Shown here: positions 23,695 to 31,546 of the stretch, one piece after another
How the letters are laid out: each line of letters opens with the position of its first letter
How positions within the stretch are numbered: position 1 is the first letter of the stretch
NCBI RefSeq assembly: GCF_002251945.1
Contig: NZ_NDHW01000202.1
Coordinates: 26,784-60,174 of the forward strand
DNA length: 33,391 bases
DNA from: Pseudanabaena sp. SR411
GTDB taxonomy: Bacteria > Cyanobacteriota > Cyanobacteriia > Pseudanabaenales > Pseudanabaenaceae
Direction: 5' to 3'
Position numbers and translations under genes: made by a program
The notes under the pieces: model-generated
What the model was told of the DNA's origin: nothing
The model's input: the letters and a program-made list of their open reading frames with translations, nothing else
Databases searched by the model: none

Positions 23695-23825
23695 CAGCAA
23701 TTCTCATTATTAAAATCGTTTTTTTGAAAGCCCGCCGTCGGCGGGCTTTCAAAAAAACGATTTTGGTATTTCCAGCGCCGAAGGCGCTGGAAATACCAAA
23801 ATTGGTTTCATAATGAGAATTGCTA
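23695..23825. mobile_element. MITE-like element A, copy 2 (131 bp, inverted)
   Basis: Terminal inverted repeats AGCAATTCTCATTAT (23696-23710) and ATAATGAGAATTGCT (23810-23824) are perfect. It reads as the reverse complement of 20321-20450: same two hairpins, loops GTC and GAA. In the GAA-loop stem two base pairs differ from copy 1 on both arms at once (GGTGCTTCC/GGAAGCACC there, GGTATTTCC/GGAAATACC here). Flanked by 9-bp direct repeats TGAAAGATT. It lies between the psbK terminator and the next small gene. Confidence 0.75.
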
Positions 23826-23834
23826 TGAAAGATT
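23826..23834. repeat. Right flanking direct repeat of element A copy 2
   Basis: TGAAAGATT, identical to 23686-23694. Confidence 0.6.
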
Positions 23835-23880
23835 TTCTCAAAGCGCTTTCAAGCAAAAAATTTATTATTTTTAATGAACT

Positions 23881-24120
23881 ATGGAAACCATTGGTCGCTG
23901 GACGAACAAATTTTTGATGTTCAATTTGTTCTTAGTATTTTTCTTTTTTGCGTGGTTGTTGGTTGCCCTCGGCGGCGAAACCCTGAAAATAAATCTTGGC
24001 TTAGAGCTATGGAGACAACTATGGGAGCCATTGATTCAACCCGTGCTAGGTATCGTTATGGCTGGTGCGATCGCTAGCGGGATCATATCCAAAGTCAAGC
24101 AAAAATTAGCTAAACCATAG
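23881..24120 (+). CDS. Small two-helix membrane protein of unknown function
   Basis: Product of 79 residues (METIGRWTNKFLMFNLFLVF...). Hydrophobic helix about 11-32 with a run of F, and a second one about 53-70 (IQPVLGIVMAGAIASGIIS), with a basic end (KVKQKLAKP). The start is ATG at 23881. Similar short proteins occur in cyanobacteria but I cannot name a family. Element A copy 2 lies 55 bp upstream, so its own promoter must be close or within the element. Confidence 0.6.
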   Translation: METIGRWTNKFLMFNLFLVFFFFAWLLVALGGETLKINLGLELWRQLWEPLIQPVLGIVMAGAIASGIISKVKQKLAKP

Positions 24121-24149
24121 TCATAGAAAAAGGCGCAAAGAACCTTTTT

Positions 24150-25160
24150 TTAATGAAACCAGCTTGGCATTAATAAAATAGGTGGATCGTAACTACTTGT
24201 TTGCATATTGCGACTAGTTAGTTTTGACGTTAGCTGATCAGCGATCACCCCAGAAATCCTGTTAGTACCAGCAATATCAAAAAATGGCAAAGCAATGCTG
24301 ACATTAGCTTGACTGAGTAATTGATCTAATAGTCTTTCAAAGGAAGCTGGAGATTTACGAATAGGTAATTCTCTTTCTTCAGGCAAATTGAATTTTTTTC
24401 TAGATAAACTCCGCAAATCAGCGATCGCCACATCTAATGTTCCTAGAGCATCAACCAGCTTATTATCTTTAGCCTGTTGTCCTGTATAAAGCCGCCCATC
24501 CGCTAGCTTTCGGACTACATCTAAGTCCAATTTTCGACCTTTAGAAACATCAGTGATAAATTCCTGATAAGTACTTTGTAGGAGATCTTGCAGGAGTTGG
24601 CGCTCAGGATCACCTAGTTCACGAAATGGTGAGAACATGTCTTTGTAGGGGCCAGTTTTGATCGTTTGTGGTTGAATACCTACCCGATCTAATAATTCCT
24701 TAGCATTGAAACCGCTTAAAATCACGCCGATACTGCCTGTTAATGTACCAGCATTCGCATAAATCTTAGTTGCTGAACTTGCGGCATAGTAGCCGCCACT
24801 GGTCGCTTGATCGAGCATACTTACAACAACGGGTTTTGCTTCACTTAAGTCCTTAACGGCTTGGTAGAGTTCTTTGCTTGCGCCTACGGTTCCCCCAGGG
24901 CTGTTAATCGATAGCAATACGCCTTTGACAGATTCGTCTTCAATTAATTCACGAAGGCGATCGCGTACTGCCATTGCCCCTGATGCTGAAGCCCTTGCTC
25001 CTGTAATCACTCCATCTAGCGAAACTAGTTCAAGGCGATCTCGATCGAGTACTTTCTTTAAACTTAACTCTTCATCCATTTGGCGACGCTGGATGCCAAA
25101 AGTTGCCGATATGAAACAAATTGCGACTAAGACGAGAGCAATGATGCGATTAAGTTGCAT
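24150..25160 (-). CDS. sppA: Signal peptide peptidase SppA (short type)
   Basis: Product of 336 residues. An N-terminal membrane anchor (IIALVLVAICFISATFGI) is followed by one protease domain. Catalytic serine S121 is in DQATSGGYYAAS and the lysine partner K173 in IKTGPYKDMFSPFREL. Other marks are VLLSINSPGGTVGASKELYQ (oxyanion part) and DGRLYTGQQAKDNKLVDALG. The enzyme cuts signal peptides left in the membrane after secretion; the cyanobacterial form has been linked to light acclimation (phycobilisome and PSII subunits). A single-domain enzyme about half the size of E. coli SppA, as usual in cyanobacteria and Gram-positives. No clear hairpin follows it. Confidence 0.92.
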   Translation of the reverse strand: MQLNRIIALVLVAICFISATFGIQRRQMDEELSLKKVLDRDRLELVSLDGVITGARASASGAMAVRDRLRELIEDESVKGVLLSINSPGGTVGASKELYQAVKDLSEAKPVVVSMLDQATSGGYYAASSATKIYANAGTLTGSIGVILSGFNAKELLDRVGIQPQTIKTGPYKDMFSPFRELGDPERQLLQDLLQSTYQEFITDVSKGRKLDLDVVRKLADGRLYTGQQAKDNKLVDALGTLDVAIADLRSLSRKKFNLPEERELPIRKSPASFERLLDQLLSQANVSIALPFFDIAGTNRISGVIADQLTSKLTSRNMQTSSYDPPILLMPSWFH

Positions 25161-25310
25161 AGGAAATTTTTGTGGCGGCTGCTTTAGTTTAGTATAAAAC
25201 CCAGAAAGTAGAGGTAGTGCATCGTGTCGCCTATACTTTCTGGGGTAAAATCATCATCTGTAACAAAACTACTAATTTAAACAGCTTTTTTGTAAGCTTT
25301 CTTCACAATC

Positions 25311-26021
25311 ATGGCTAATAAAGCACTCAACAATCCCTCAGCTAAAGCATCTCCCAAAGATAAAGAAATAGTTCGCGATTATTTTAATTCCACTGGTTTT
25401 GATCGCTGGCGACGGATTTATGGCGAAGGTGGTGATGTCAATCGAGTGCAACGCGATATCCGTACTGGACATCAACAAACTGTTGATTATGTTTTGAACT
25501 GGTTTAAAAATGACAAGAATGCCATAGGTCAAACGGTCTGTGATGCAGGTTGTGGTACTGGTAGTTTGAGCATTCCCCTCGCGGCAATGGGTGCAAAAGT
25601 ATATGCCAGCGATATTTCCGAAAAGATGGTGGGTGAAGCCAAAGAACGCGCCGCCGATCCTGAAAATCCTATCTTTGAAGTCAAGGATTTAGCCGCCTTA
25701 TCTGGGGAATATGACACTGTAATTTGTCTAGATGTATTGATCCACTATCCCGATCGCGATTCTGAATTGATGATCGAACATCTCGCATCCCTTGCTAAAT
25801 CCCGATTGATTCTCAGTTTTGCTCCTCAAAATCCTTACTATTTGCTGATGAAAAAAGTGGGCGATATGGTTCCAGGTCCTAGCAAAGCAACTCGCGCTTA
25901 TCTGCACAAAGAGTCTGATGTGCGCCGTGTTCTTCAGAAGCTAGGCTTCACGATTAAGCGTAAGGAATTTACTGCCACCTCATTTTATTTCTCTCGTCTA
26001 ATCGAAGCTGTCCGCAATTAA
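25311..26021 (+). CDS. chlM: Magnesium-protoporphyrin IX O-methyltransferase
   Basis: Product of 236 residues that uses SAM to methylate the C13 propionate of Mg-protoporphyrin IX, the step after Mg chelation in chlorophyll synthesis. Family start KDKEIVRDYFNSTGFDRWRR and IYGEGGDVNRVQRDIR; SAM-binding motif I VCDAGCGTGSLSIPLA (about 77-91); acidic end of beta 2 ASDISEKMVGEAKERA; motif YDTVICLDVLIHYPD; FAPQNPYYLLMKKVG; C-terminal RKEFTATSFYFSRLIEAVR. Length is normal for the cyanobacterial enzyme. Monocistronic, ended by a strong terminator beginning in its stop codon. Confidence 0.96.
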   Translation: MANKALNNPSAKASPKDKEIVRDYFNSTGFDRWRRIYGEGGDVNRVQRDIRTGHQQTVDYVLNWFKNDKNAIGQTVCDAGCGTGSLSIPLAAMGAKVYASDISEKMVGEAKERAADPENPIFEVKDLAALSGEYDTVICLDVLIHYPDRDSELMIEHLASLAKSRLILSFAPQNPYYLLMKKVGDMVPGPSKATRAYLHKESDVRRVLQKLGFTIKRKEFTATSFYFSRLIEAVRN

Positions 26022-26061
26022 CTAAAAAAATCACCGCCTCTCGGCGGTGATTTTTTTAGTT
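26020..26061. terminator. Terminator of chlM
   Basis: Arms 26020-26038 and 26043-26061 (19 bp, perfect), loop TCTC, GC-rich core CACCGCC and a run of seven T. The left arm begins inside the TAA stop of chlM. Confidence 0.88.
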
Positions 26062-26107
26062 ATAGAATAATCTCATATAATTTACAAAAGACTGCCGAAA
26101 TAAAATT

Positions 26108-26766
26108 ATGCCTGTCCTTAACGCTAGCACCTTGACATTTAGATCAAGTAGATCAAGTTTATCAATACCTCAAATTTCAGGAGATATCCTATGGCGCGTT
26201 CAAATCTTTGCTTCAATTAGATCCATTATCAGAATTTGAGATTTCTGAACTTACCCAAATTCGTAATGACTTTAAAAACTATCTTAACGATGGGAAGGTG
26301 CTAGAGGGCATGGTGATGGCGCTGACAATGATGCCATTATTTAGGCTAGCAGGTTTCTATCGCGCTCCGATCAAAATGCGAATGGAACAGGAAATAGATC
26401 GGATTAATGATTAATATTGAAGATGAAGATATTAGTATCACAGGCAGATTAGCCCTGATTTGTATTAATAAGAATCGTCCTGCGGTTAACGATATTGCTT
26501 TTTGGATTTTAGCGATCGAAGCAAAAAATACCAGTATCAGTGCATCGGAAGGTTTACCGCAATTACTTACTTACGCCTATAAAAGTTTAGAACAACAAAA
26601 ATCCGTTTGGGGATTAACTACCAATGGAGTGTATTACGAGTTTTCCTATATTCAGCAAAATCCTCAAAATGCTTCATCTCCAACTTATCAACCCTTGCCA
26701 TCACTTCATCTGATGGAACCTGATTCCTCAGAAAAATTGCTGCAAGTATTGTCAACACTATTTTGA
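26108..26766 (+). pseudogene. Restriction-endonuclease-like protein, frameshifted twice
   Basis: ATG at 26108 opens MPVLNASTLT; one extra T at about 26138-26140 breaks the frame. Beyond it the other frame reads LDQVDQVYQYLKFQ...LQLDPLSEFEISELTQIR... LAGFYRAPIKMRMEQEIDRI to a stop at 26414. A third frame, 26407-26766, carries on as INIEDEDISITGRLALICI... FWILAIEAKN (a D/E-x-K nuclease-type strand), GLPQLLTYAYKSLEQQKSVW, TNGVYYEFSYIQQ. Put together they match the build of the short cyanobacterial proteins annotated as type I restriction endonuclease subunit R-like, about 215 residues. The last frame might still be translated because its ATG overlaps the previous stop. No methylase or specificity subunit is near, so it was not part of a complete restriction system here. 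Confidence 0.75.
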
Positions 26767-26801
26767 AAGCCATTTGCAAATTGCAGAATAGTGTTGACAA
26801 T
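26748..26801. terminator. Long-loop inverted repeat over the end of the endonuclease relic
   Basis: Arms 26748-26762 and 26787-26801 (15 bp, perfect) with a 24-base loop that includes the stop at 26764-26766. It lacks the GC apex and small loop of the other hairpins, so its nature may differ. Confidence 0.5.
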
Positions 26802-27053
26802 TTACCTGTGGCAATTTAAAAGCTAAAAACTAAGAAAGTATGGCGGCGCTTTGCAGGGCTGAATGCTTGTAGATTTTAAGCTGTAAGAATTCTTTACATT
26901 TTATATTTAGGTGATCGCATAGAAATAGCAGCAAAACCTGTTTGAATAGAAAATGGTGCTTTTATTTCGATTTTTATAATTTCTTTTTGTCTTAAAAATC
27001 TCACCTTACAAATTCCACCTTAATTAATCTTTTTACTATCCACCCTCTGTCCT
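26802..27053. other. Spacer upstream of hemC
   Basis: About 250 bp with no ORF. A TATAAT box at 26975-26980 could be the hemC promoter, giving a leader of about 70 bases; no clear -35 box was found. A GGCGGCGCTTTGC stretch near 26840 resembles half of a hairpin apex and may be a decayed copy. Confidence 0.4.
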
Positions 27054-28004
27054 ATGGTTGCATCCTCAACAGTTCGCATTAGTTCTCGCAAAAGTCAGCT
27101 AGCACTGGTACAAACGCATTGGGTACAAGCGGAACTAAGCAAAGCACATCCCGATCGCCAGTTTGATGTCGTCACCATGAGTACACAGGGCGATAAAATC
27201 CTTGACGTAGCGTTAGCCAAAATTGGTGATAAGGGCTTATTTACCAAAGAATTAGAAGTCTCAATGCTGACTAAAGAGTCAGACCTAGCAGTACATAGTC
27301 TTAAAGATTTACCAACTCATTTACCAGAGGGGCTAATCCTTGGTGCAGTAACTGAACGTGAAGATCCTGCCGATGCCTTAGTTGTTCATGAAAAGTTGAA
27401 GGATAAAACCCTCGCAACTCTGCCATCAGGTACTGTAGTTGGTACATCTTCACTGCGCCGCTTAGCTCAGTTACGTCATTACTATCCTCACCTCACCTTT
27501 AAGGATGTACGCGGTAACCTGAATACACGCTTGCAAAAGCTTGATTCTGGTGAGTACGATGCGCTAATTCTTGCAGCCGCAGGTTTGCGTCGTTTGGGAA
27601 TGGGCGATCGCGTACATGAGGTAATTGATGGAGAAATTTCACTTCACGCGGTTGGACAGGGTGCGTTAGGAATTGAGTGCCGTGCTGAAGACCCCGATAT
27701 CTTGGCTTTGTTTACACCAATTATCCACTATCCCACCACACAACGCTGCCTCGCTGAGCGTGCTTTCTTGCGTGAACTTGAAGGTGGTTGTCAAGTTCCC
27801 ATTGGAGTGAATACTTCCATTACTGCTGATAAACTCACTTTAAAAGGAATTGTCTCGAGCCTTGATGGGAAGACTCTCGTTAGGGGTGAAGTAACAGGCG
27901 ATCTGACTAATCCTGAAGCGATCGGTGCAGAACTTGCTGACGACTTAAAATCTAAGGGCGCTCAAGAAATTCTCAATAAGATTTTTGCTGAAGTGCGTGC
28001 TTAG
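27054..28004 (+). CDS. hemC: Hydroxymethylbilane synthase (porphobilinogen deaminase)
   Basis: Product of 316 residues that links four porphobilinogen units into hydroxymethylbilane, the common precursor of haem, chlorophyll and bilins. The dipyrromethane cofactor is bound to C246 in [13 protein letters not shown], and the catalytic aspartate is D85 in [13 protein letters not shown]. Other marks: [57 protein letters not shown]. Standard length. It is followed 15 bp later by a hairpin, so it is transcribed alone. Confidence 0.97.
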   Translation: MVASSTVRISSRKSQLALVQTHWVQAELSKAHPDRQFDVVTMSTQGDKILDVALAKIGDKGLFTKELEVSMLTKESDLAVHSLKDLPTHLPEGLILGAVTEREDPADALVVHEKLKDKTLATLPSGTVVGTSSLRRLAQLRHYYPHLTFKDVRGNLNTRLQKLDSGEYDALILAAAGLRRLGMGDRVHEVIDGEISLHAVGQGALGIECRAEDPDILALFTPIIHYPTTQRCLAERAFLRELEGGCQVPIGVNTSITADKLTLKGIVSSLDGKTLVRGEVTGDLTNPEAIGAELADDLKSKGAQEILNKIFAEVRA

Positions 28005-28019
28005 GGACGCATAGTAAGA

Positions 28020-28066
28020 AACCAAATTTTTGTAGCGCGGCAGAGCCGCGCTACAAAAATTTGGTT
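28020..28066. terminator. Hairpin after hemC (AGA loop)
   Basis: Arms 28020-28041 and 28045-28066 (22 bp, perfect), apex GCGCGGC. Lies 15 bp past the hemC stop. Confidence 0.7.
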
Positions 28067-28090
28067 CTCTATTTAGCAGAGATTCTAGTA

Positions 28091-28187
28091 CTAATTCACG
28101 AAAGAGTGACCACACTTTTGTGAGTTAATAACCAAACCCAGTAAGGGTTTTAAAACAGAAAATGGCGTAGCCATTTTCTGTTTTGGT
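28091..28187 (+). repeat. Composite repeat B, copy 2
   Basis: First hairpin imperfect (AATTCACGAAAGAGTG... CACACTTTTGTGAGTT, 28093-28127), then ACCAAACCCAGTAAG, then a perfect hairpin AAAACAGAAAATGGC-GTA-GCCATTTTCTGTTTT (28152-28184). The linker and order match copies 1 and 3. It fills the spacer between hemC and ilvA. Confidence 0.72.
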
Positions 28188-28310
28188 GTAAGTTCGTGCT
28201 TTAAAATGCGAAAAAGAGAGTAAAATTGTAGATTGCTAAACAAATTTTTATAGGTTGGAGTACTCACGGCACAGCAACCTATAAAAATCAATAATTGAGT
28301 TGATATCGTT

Positions 28311-29822
28311 GTGCAGTCTGACTATTTAGAACGAATTCTCAAAGCTCGCGTGTATGATGTCGCGCAAGAATCTTCCTTAGAATTGGCTCCCAATCTATCG
28401 GCAAGATTAAATAATCGACTATTACTTAAAAGAGAAGATATGCAATCGGTTTTCTCCTTTAAGTTACGTGGTGCTTATAACAAAATGGCGCAATTGCCCC
28501 ATGATTTGCTCATGAAAGGTGTAATCGCTGCGTCAGCAGGCAATCATGCTCAGGGTGTGGCTCTTAGCGCTCGCGAGTTAGGTACAAAAGCGATTATTGT
28601 CATGCCTGTGACTACACCACAGGTGAAAGTAAACGCGGTAAAAATGCGCGGTGGTGAAGTGGTCTTGCATGGCGATACCTATGACGATGCCTATGCCTAT
28701 GCCCGTCAACTGGAAGCGGAAAAGAATTTAACTTTTATTCATCCCTTTGATGATCCTGATGTAATTGCGGGACAGGGAACGATTGGTATGGAGATTTTGC
28801 GCCAATATCAGAAGCCAATCCATGCGATTTTTGTGGCGATCGGTGGTGGTGGATTGATTTCAGGTGTGGCCGCCTATGTGAAGCGGCTACGTCCTGAGAT
28901 TAAAATTATTGGTGTGGAACCTGTTGACTCTGATGCGATGTCGCGATCGCTACAGGCTGGGCATCGAGTGCGCCTCGATCAAGTTGGTTTGTTTGCTGAT
29001 GGAGTGGCGGTGCGAGAAGTTGGTAAAGAGACATTTCGGCTTTGTCAGCAATATGTCGATGAAATTTTGCTGGTTGATACTGATAATACCTGTGCAGCGA
29101 TTAAGGACGTTTTTGAAGATACACGTTCAATTTTAGAGCCTGCTGGAGCCTTGGCGATCGCAGGGGCAAAGGCTTATGTTGAACGTGAGGGCATCGCAGG
29201 ACAAACCCTAGTAGCGATCGCCTGTGGTGCGAATATGAACTTTGATCGCTTGCGGTTTGTTGCCGAACGTGCCGAATTAGGTGAAAACCGCGAAGCTATT
29301 TTTGCGGTAACTATTCCTGAACAGTCAGGGAGTTTGCGGAAATTTTGCGAACTGTTGGGTAAGCGGAACTTAACTGAATTTAGCTATCGGATTGCTGATC
29401 AAGAAATTGCTCATATTTTTATTGGTGTGCAGATTGTTAATCGCGCTGATGCCGCAAATCTAGCAACCACTTTTGCTGAGAATGGATTTACCGCGATCGA
29501 GATTACGGATGATGAACTCACGAAACTGCATCTACGCCATATGGTCGGCGGGCGATCTCCTCTTGCAAATAATGAGCTACTCTATCGCTTTGAGTTTCCT
29601 GAGCGTCCAGGAGCTTTGATGAAGTTCGTCGGCTCCATGAGTCCTAACTGGAATATTAGCCTATTTCATTATCGAAACAATGGTGCAGATTATGGAAGGA
29701 TTGTTGTGGGCGTGCAAGTACCACCATCAGAAATGGAAGAGTGGCAAGCATTTCTCGATACTCTCGGTTATCGCTACTGGGGTGAAAGCCAAAATCCAGT
29801 CTATAAGTTGTTCTTAGGTTGA
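28311..29822 (+). CDS. ilvA: Threonine ammonia-lyase, biosynthetic (IlvA)
   Basis: Product of 503 residues that deaminates threonine to 2-oxobutanoate, the first step to isoleucine. The PLP-dependent catalytic domain (1-325) has FSFKLRGAYNKM with Schiff-base K51, ASAGNHAQGVALSA, and the phosphate-binding loop IGGGGLISG. Two ACT-like regulatory regions follow (about 330-410 and 425-503; RPGALMKFVGSMSPNWNISL in the second), where isoleucine and valine act on the enzyme in E. coli. Start is GTG at 28311 (GTGCAGTCTGACTA), as the frame begins there with the family N-terminus SDYLERILKARVYDVA; no strong Shine-Dalgarno. Length typical. Confidence 0.95.
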   Translation: MQSDYLERILKARVYDVAQESSLELAPNLSARLNNRLLLKREDMQSVFSFKLRGAYNKMAQLPHDLLMKGVIAASAGNHAQGVALSARELGTKAIIVMPVTTPQVKVNAVKMRGGEVVLHGDTYDDAYAYARQLEAEKNLTFIHPFDDPDVIAGQGTIGMEILRQYQKPIHAIFVAIGGGGLISGVAAYVKRLRPEIKIIGVEPVDSDAMSRSLQAGHRVRLDQVGLFADGVAVREVGKETFRLCQQYVDEILLVDTDNTCAAIKDVFEDTRSILEPAGALAIAGAKAYVEREGIAGQTLVAIACGANMNFDRLRFVAERAELGENREAIFAVTIPEQSGSLRKFCELLGKRNLTEFSYRIADQEIAHIFIGVQIVNRADAANLATTFAENGFTAIEITDDELTKLHLRHMVGGRSPLANNELLYRFEFPERPGALMKFVGSMSPNWNISLFHYRNNGADYGRIVVGVQVPPSEMEEWQAFLDTLGYRYWGESQNPVYKLFLG

Positions 29823-29865
29823 GTTTTGTTGGCTACTGATATTATTTAGGGACGCTCAGTTAAAA

Positions 29866-29924
29866 TAAAGAATCATCTTTTTTGTTGCTTGGCAAAGCCA
29901 AGCAACAAAAAAGATGATTCTTTA
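29866..29924. terminator. Perfect hairpin after ilvA (28-bp arms, AAA loop)
   Basis: Arms 29866-29893 and 29897-29924. Apex GCTTGGC-AAA-GCCAAGC. It separates ilvA from the DUF2839-ispD pair and, at 28 bp, is among the longest perfect stems here. Confidence 0.72.
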
Positions 29925-29978
29925 TCACAGCAATTATTGATCCTTTAGAGCAATTGTTAGTTTAGGAGCATATATTTT

Positions 29979-30197
29979 ATGGGCGAATCAAAACGCCGTA
30001 AGCAGGTCTTAGGTGATGATTATGGTAAGACTGAGCCGATCGCATCTTGGATACCTTTCTTAACCAAAGACAAGGCTAATAAATTTGTCGAAGTTTCTAC
30101 CCAAGCGGCTTGGTATGGCATTGGTGCAACCGCCTTAATCTGGGTGACGATTCGGTTTATTGGTCCCGCATTTGGTTGGTGGCATCTTGCCGATTAA
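29979..30197 (+). CDS. DUF2839 small membrane protein
   Basis: Product of 72 residues, MGESKRRKQVLGDDYGKTEP followed by one transmembrane helix (AAWYGIGATALIWVTIRFIG) and a W-rich end (PAFGWWHLAD). The M-G-E-S-K-R-R start is characteristic of this cyanobacterial family of unknown function. TAGGAG at 29963-29968 supports the ATG. It ends three bases before ispD, so the two are almost certainly one transcript. Confidence 0.85.
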   Translation: MGESKRRKQVLGDDYGKTEPIASWIPFLTKDKANKFVEVSTQAAWYGIGATALIWVTIRFIGPAFGWWHLAD

Positions 30198-30200
30198 TCT

Positions 30201-30884
30201 ATGACCTGTCATCTACTAATTCCTGCGGCGGGTAGCGGCAAACGCATGGGAGCCGATTGCAACAAGTTGCTATTACCTTTACTCGGCAAGCCAATTTTGC
30301 AATGGACTCTAGAAGCAGCGATCGCTTCTGAGGCGATCGCTTGGATTGGCGTAATGGGACAACCCCATGACTATCCAGAGTTTCAAAAGATTTTTAATGA
30401 GATCAGTCAACTTAAGCCAATTCGACTGATTCAAGGTGGAGCAACTCGTCAAGCTTCGGTATTCAATGGTTTAAAAGCTTTGCCGATAGATTGTGATCGC
30501 GTCTTAATCCATGATGGTGCGAGATGCTTGGTGACACCTGAACTATTTGATCGTTGCGATGTGGCTTTGCAAAAGATGCAAGGTTTTATTGCGGCTGTGC
30601 CAGTCAAAGATACGATTAAAGTCGTCGATGGCTTAACCATTGTCGATACCCCCAACCGTGATCATCTTTGGGCGGCGCAAACTCCTCAAGGTTTCCAACT
30701 AGATGTAATCAAAAATGCTCATCTCACCGCCTTGGAACTAGGATGGGAAGTCACCGATGATGCGGCTTTATTAGAAAAAGTTGGCTTAGCAGTACAGATC
30801 GTTACGGGTGAAGAAACTAATCTCAAAGTGACTACACCGCAAGATTTAGCGATCGCTGAATTCATTTTAAACCAGCGGAATTGA
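30201..30884 (+). CDS. ispD: 2-C-methyl-D-erythritol 4-phosphate cytidylyltransferase
   Basis: Product of 227 residues that joins MEP and CTP to CDP-ME, the third step of the MEP isoprenoid route feeding carotenoids, phytol and quinones. CTP-binding PAAGSGKRMGADCNKLLLPL (G-rich loop plus lysine), RLIQGGATRQASVFNGL, VLIHDGARCLV (family usually D-G-A-R-P; here C), AVPVKDTIKVV, TPNRDHLWAAQTPQGF, EVTDDAALLEKVG and EETNLKVTTPQDLAIAE. Standard length. Co-transcribed with the DUF2839 gene. Confidence 0.96.
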   Translation: MTCHLLIPAAGSGKRMGADCNKLLLPLLGKPILQWTLEAAIASEAIAWIGVMGQPHDYPEFQKIFNEISQLKPIRLIQGGATRQASVFNGLKALPIDCDRVLIHDGARCLVTPELFDRCDVALQKMQGFIAAVPVKDTIKVVDGLTIVDTPNRDHLWAAQTPQGFQLDVIKNAHLTALELGWEVTDDAALLEKVGLAVQIVTGEETNLKVTTPQDLAIAEFILNQRN

Positions 30885-30910
30885 TATAGTTGTCGCCATT
30901 CTTGTTAGTA

Positions 30911-30951
30911 AAATAGTGTAAGGCGGCGCGAAGCGCCGCCTTACACTATTT
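30911..30951. terminator. Perfect hairpin after ispD (GAA loop)
   Basis: Arms 30911-30929 and 30933-30951 (19 bp), apex GGCGGCGC-GAA-GCGCCGCC as at 22756. Lies 27 bp past the ispD stop. Confidence 0.72.
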
Positions 30952-30989
30952 GGGGTTTATTTTGTACTGATACGGGTGACTATAGCTAC

Positions 30990-31030
30990 AAAAAAGAAGA
31001 GAGAACATTTTAAGTTCTCTCTTCTTTTTT
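30990..31030. terminator. Terminator of the SH3-like protein gene
   Basis: Arms 30990-31006 and 31014-31030 (17 bp, perfect), 7-base loop, with A/T runs at the base that give a U-tract in both directions. It overlaps the stop codon (31029-31031) of the minus-strand gene. Confidence 0.78.
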
Positions 31031-31415
31031 ATGGATAAGGACATTTTAACTTTAAGAAATCTTCTCTCATCCAACCCTTATAAGGACTTGCTCGAAATCT
31101 GGTCGTTAAATACCAAGTCTTCCCTTCGCTATCTTTGCGACTAAGCGGAGCTATGACTCTACTCTTGTCTTGATCATCATTAGCCACAATCACAAGGTTA
31201 CCCACCGATACCGTGCCGATCACATTAAAAATAGTCCCTGCACCTGATCGGATATTTACTTGTGAGCCAATATCTTGACCAATAACATCAGCAACGCAGC
31301 TTTTGGCGGTGACGGATTGAGCGCTTGCCATATCGGTAAATTGGGTTGAGAATACAGCTAGAGTGGTGATCGGGCCTAGGAATAGAGCGCAAATTATAGG
31401 TTTCATAGGTGACAT
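31029..31415 (-). CDS. Exported SH3-like domain protein
   Basis: Product of 128 residues. Signal peptide (KPIICALFLGPITTLAVFST) cleaved near ASA-Q, residue 33. The mature part has GSQVNIRSGAGTIFNVIGTV, the classical bacterial SH3 start (N-x-R-S-G), then a VANDDQDKSRVIAPLSRKD segment and KGWMREDFLK, the usual end. Such domains often bind cell-wall or protein ligands in the periplasm. ATG at 31415 is used; ATG at 31406 (MKPIICALF) is equally possible. Two cysteines (about C40 and C126) could pair. Confidence 0.82.
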   Translation of the reverse strand: MSPMKPIICALFLGPITTLAVFSTQFTDMASAQSVTAKSCVADVIGQDIGSQVNIRSGAGTIFNVIGTVSVGNLVIVANDDQDKSRVIAPLSRKDSEGKTWYLTTRFRASPYKGWMREDFLKLKCPYP

Positions 31416-31464
31416 CCCAAACTGAGTCTTTAAGATTAAGATGAGTGCTTAGGGATTTGCCGTA

Positions 31465-31527
31465 AAATGAAGAACTGATTTTTGATGGCACAGCGAAGCC
31501 GCGCCATCAAAAATCAGTTCTTCATTT
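31465..31527. terminator. Long hairpin after the peroxiredoxin gene (GAA loop)
   Basis: Arms 31465-31494 and 31498-31527 (30 bp with two A-C mismatches in the GC-rich part: CACAGC against GCCGCG). The mismatches look like G-to-A changes in one arm. It begins 19 bp past the peroxiredoxin stop. Confidence 0.65.
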
Positions 31528-31546
31528 AAGCCACTCATTTTAAATT

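Larger units (their letters stand above)
23683..23854. repeat. Short inverted repeat flanking element A copy 2
   Basis: GCTTGAAAG (23683-23691) and CTTTCAAGC (23846-23854). Without the element and one direct repeat they would form a small hairpin, which parallels the situation around copy 1. Nine bases is short, so chance is possible. Confidence 0.4.

Noticed and set aside
26802-27053. Riboswitch or structured leader before hemC
   Set aside because: No conserved aptamer pattern could be recognised; only a TATAAT box and AT-rich sequence.
28909-29136. Plus-strand ORF within ilvA
   Set aside because: Another frame of a well-supported gene; no independent support.
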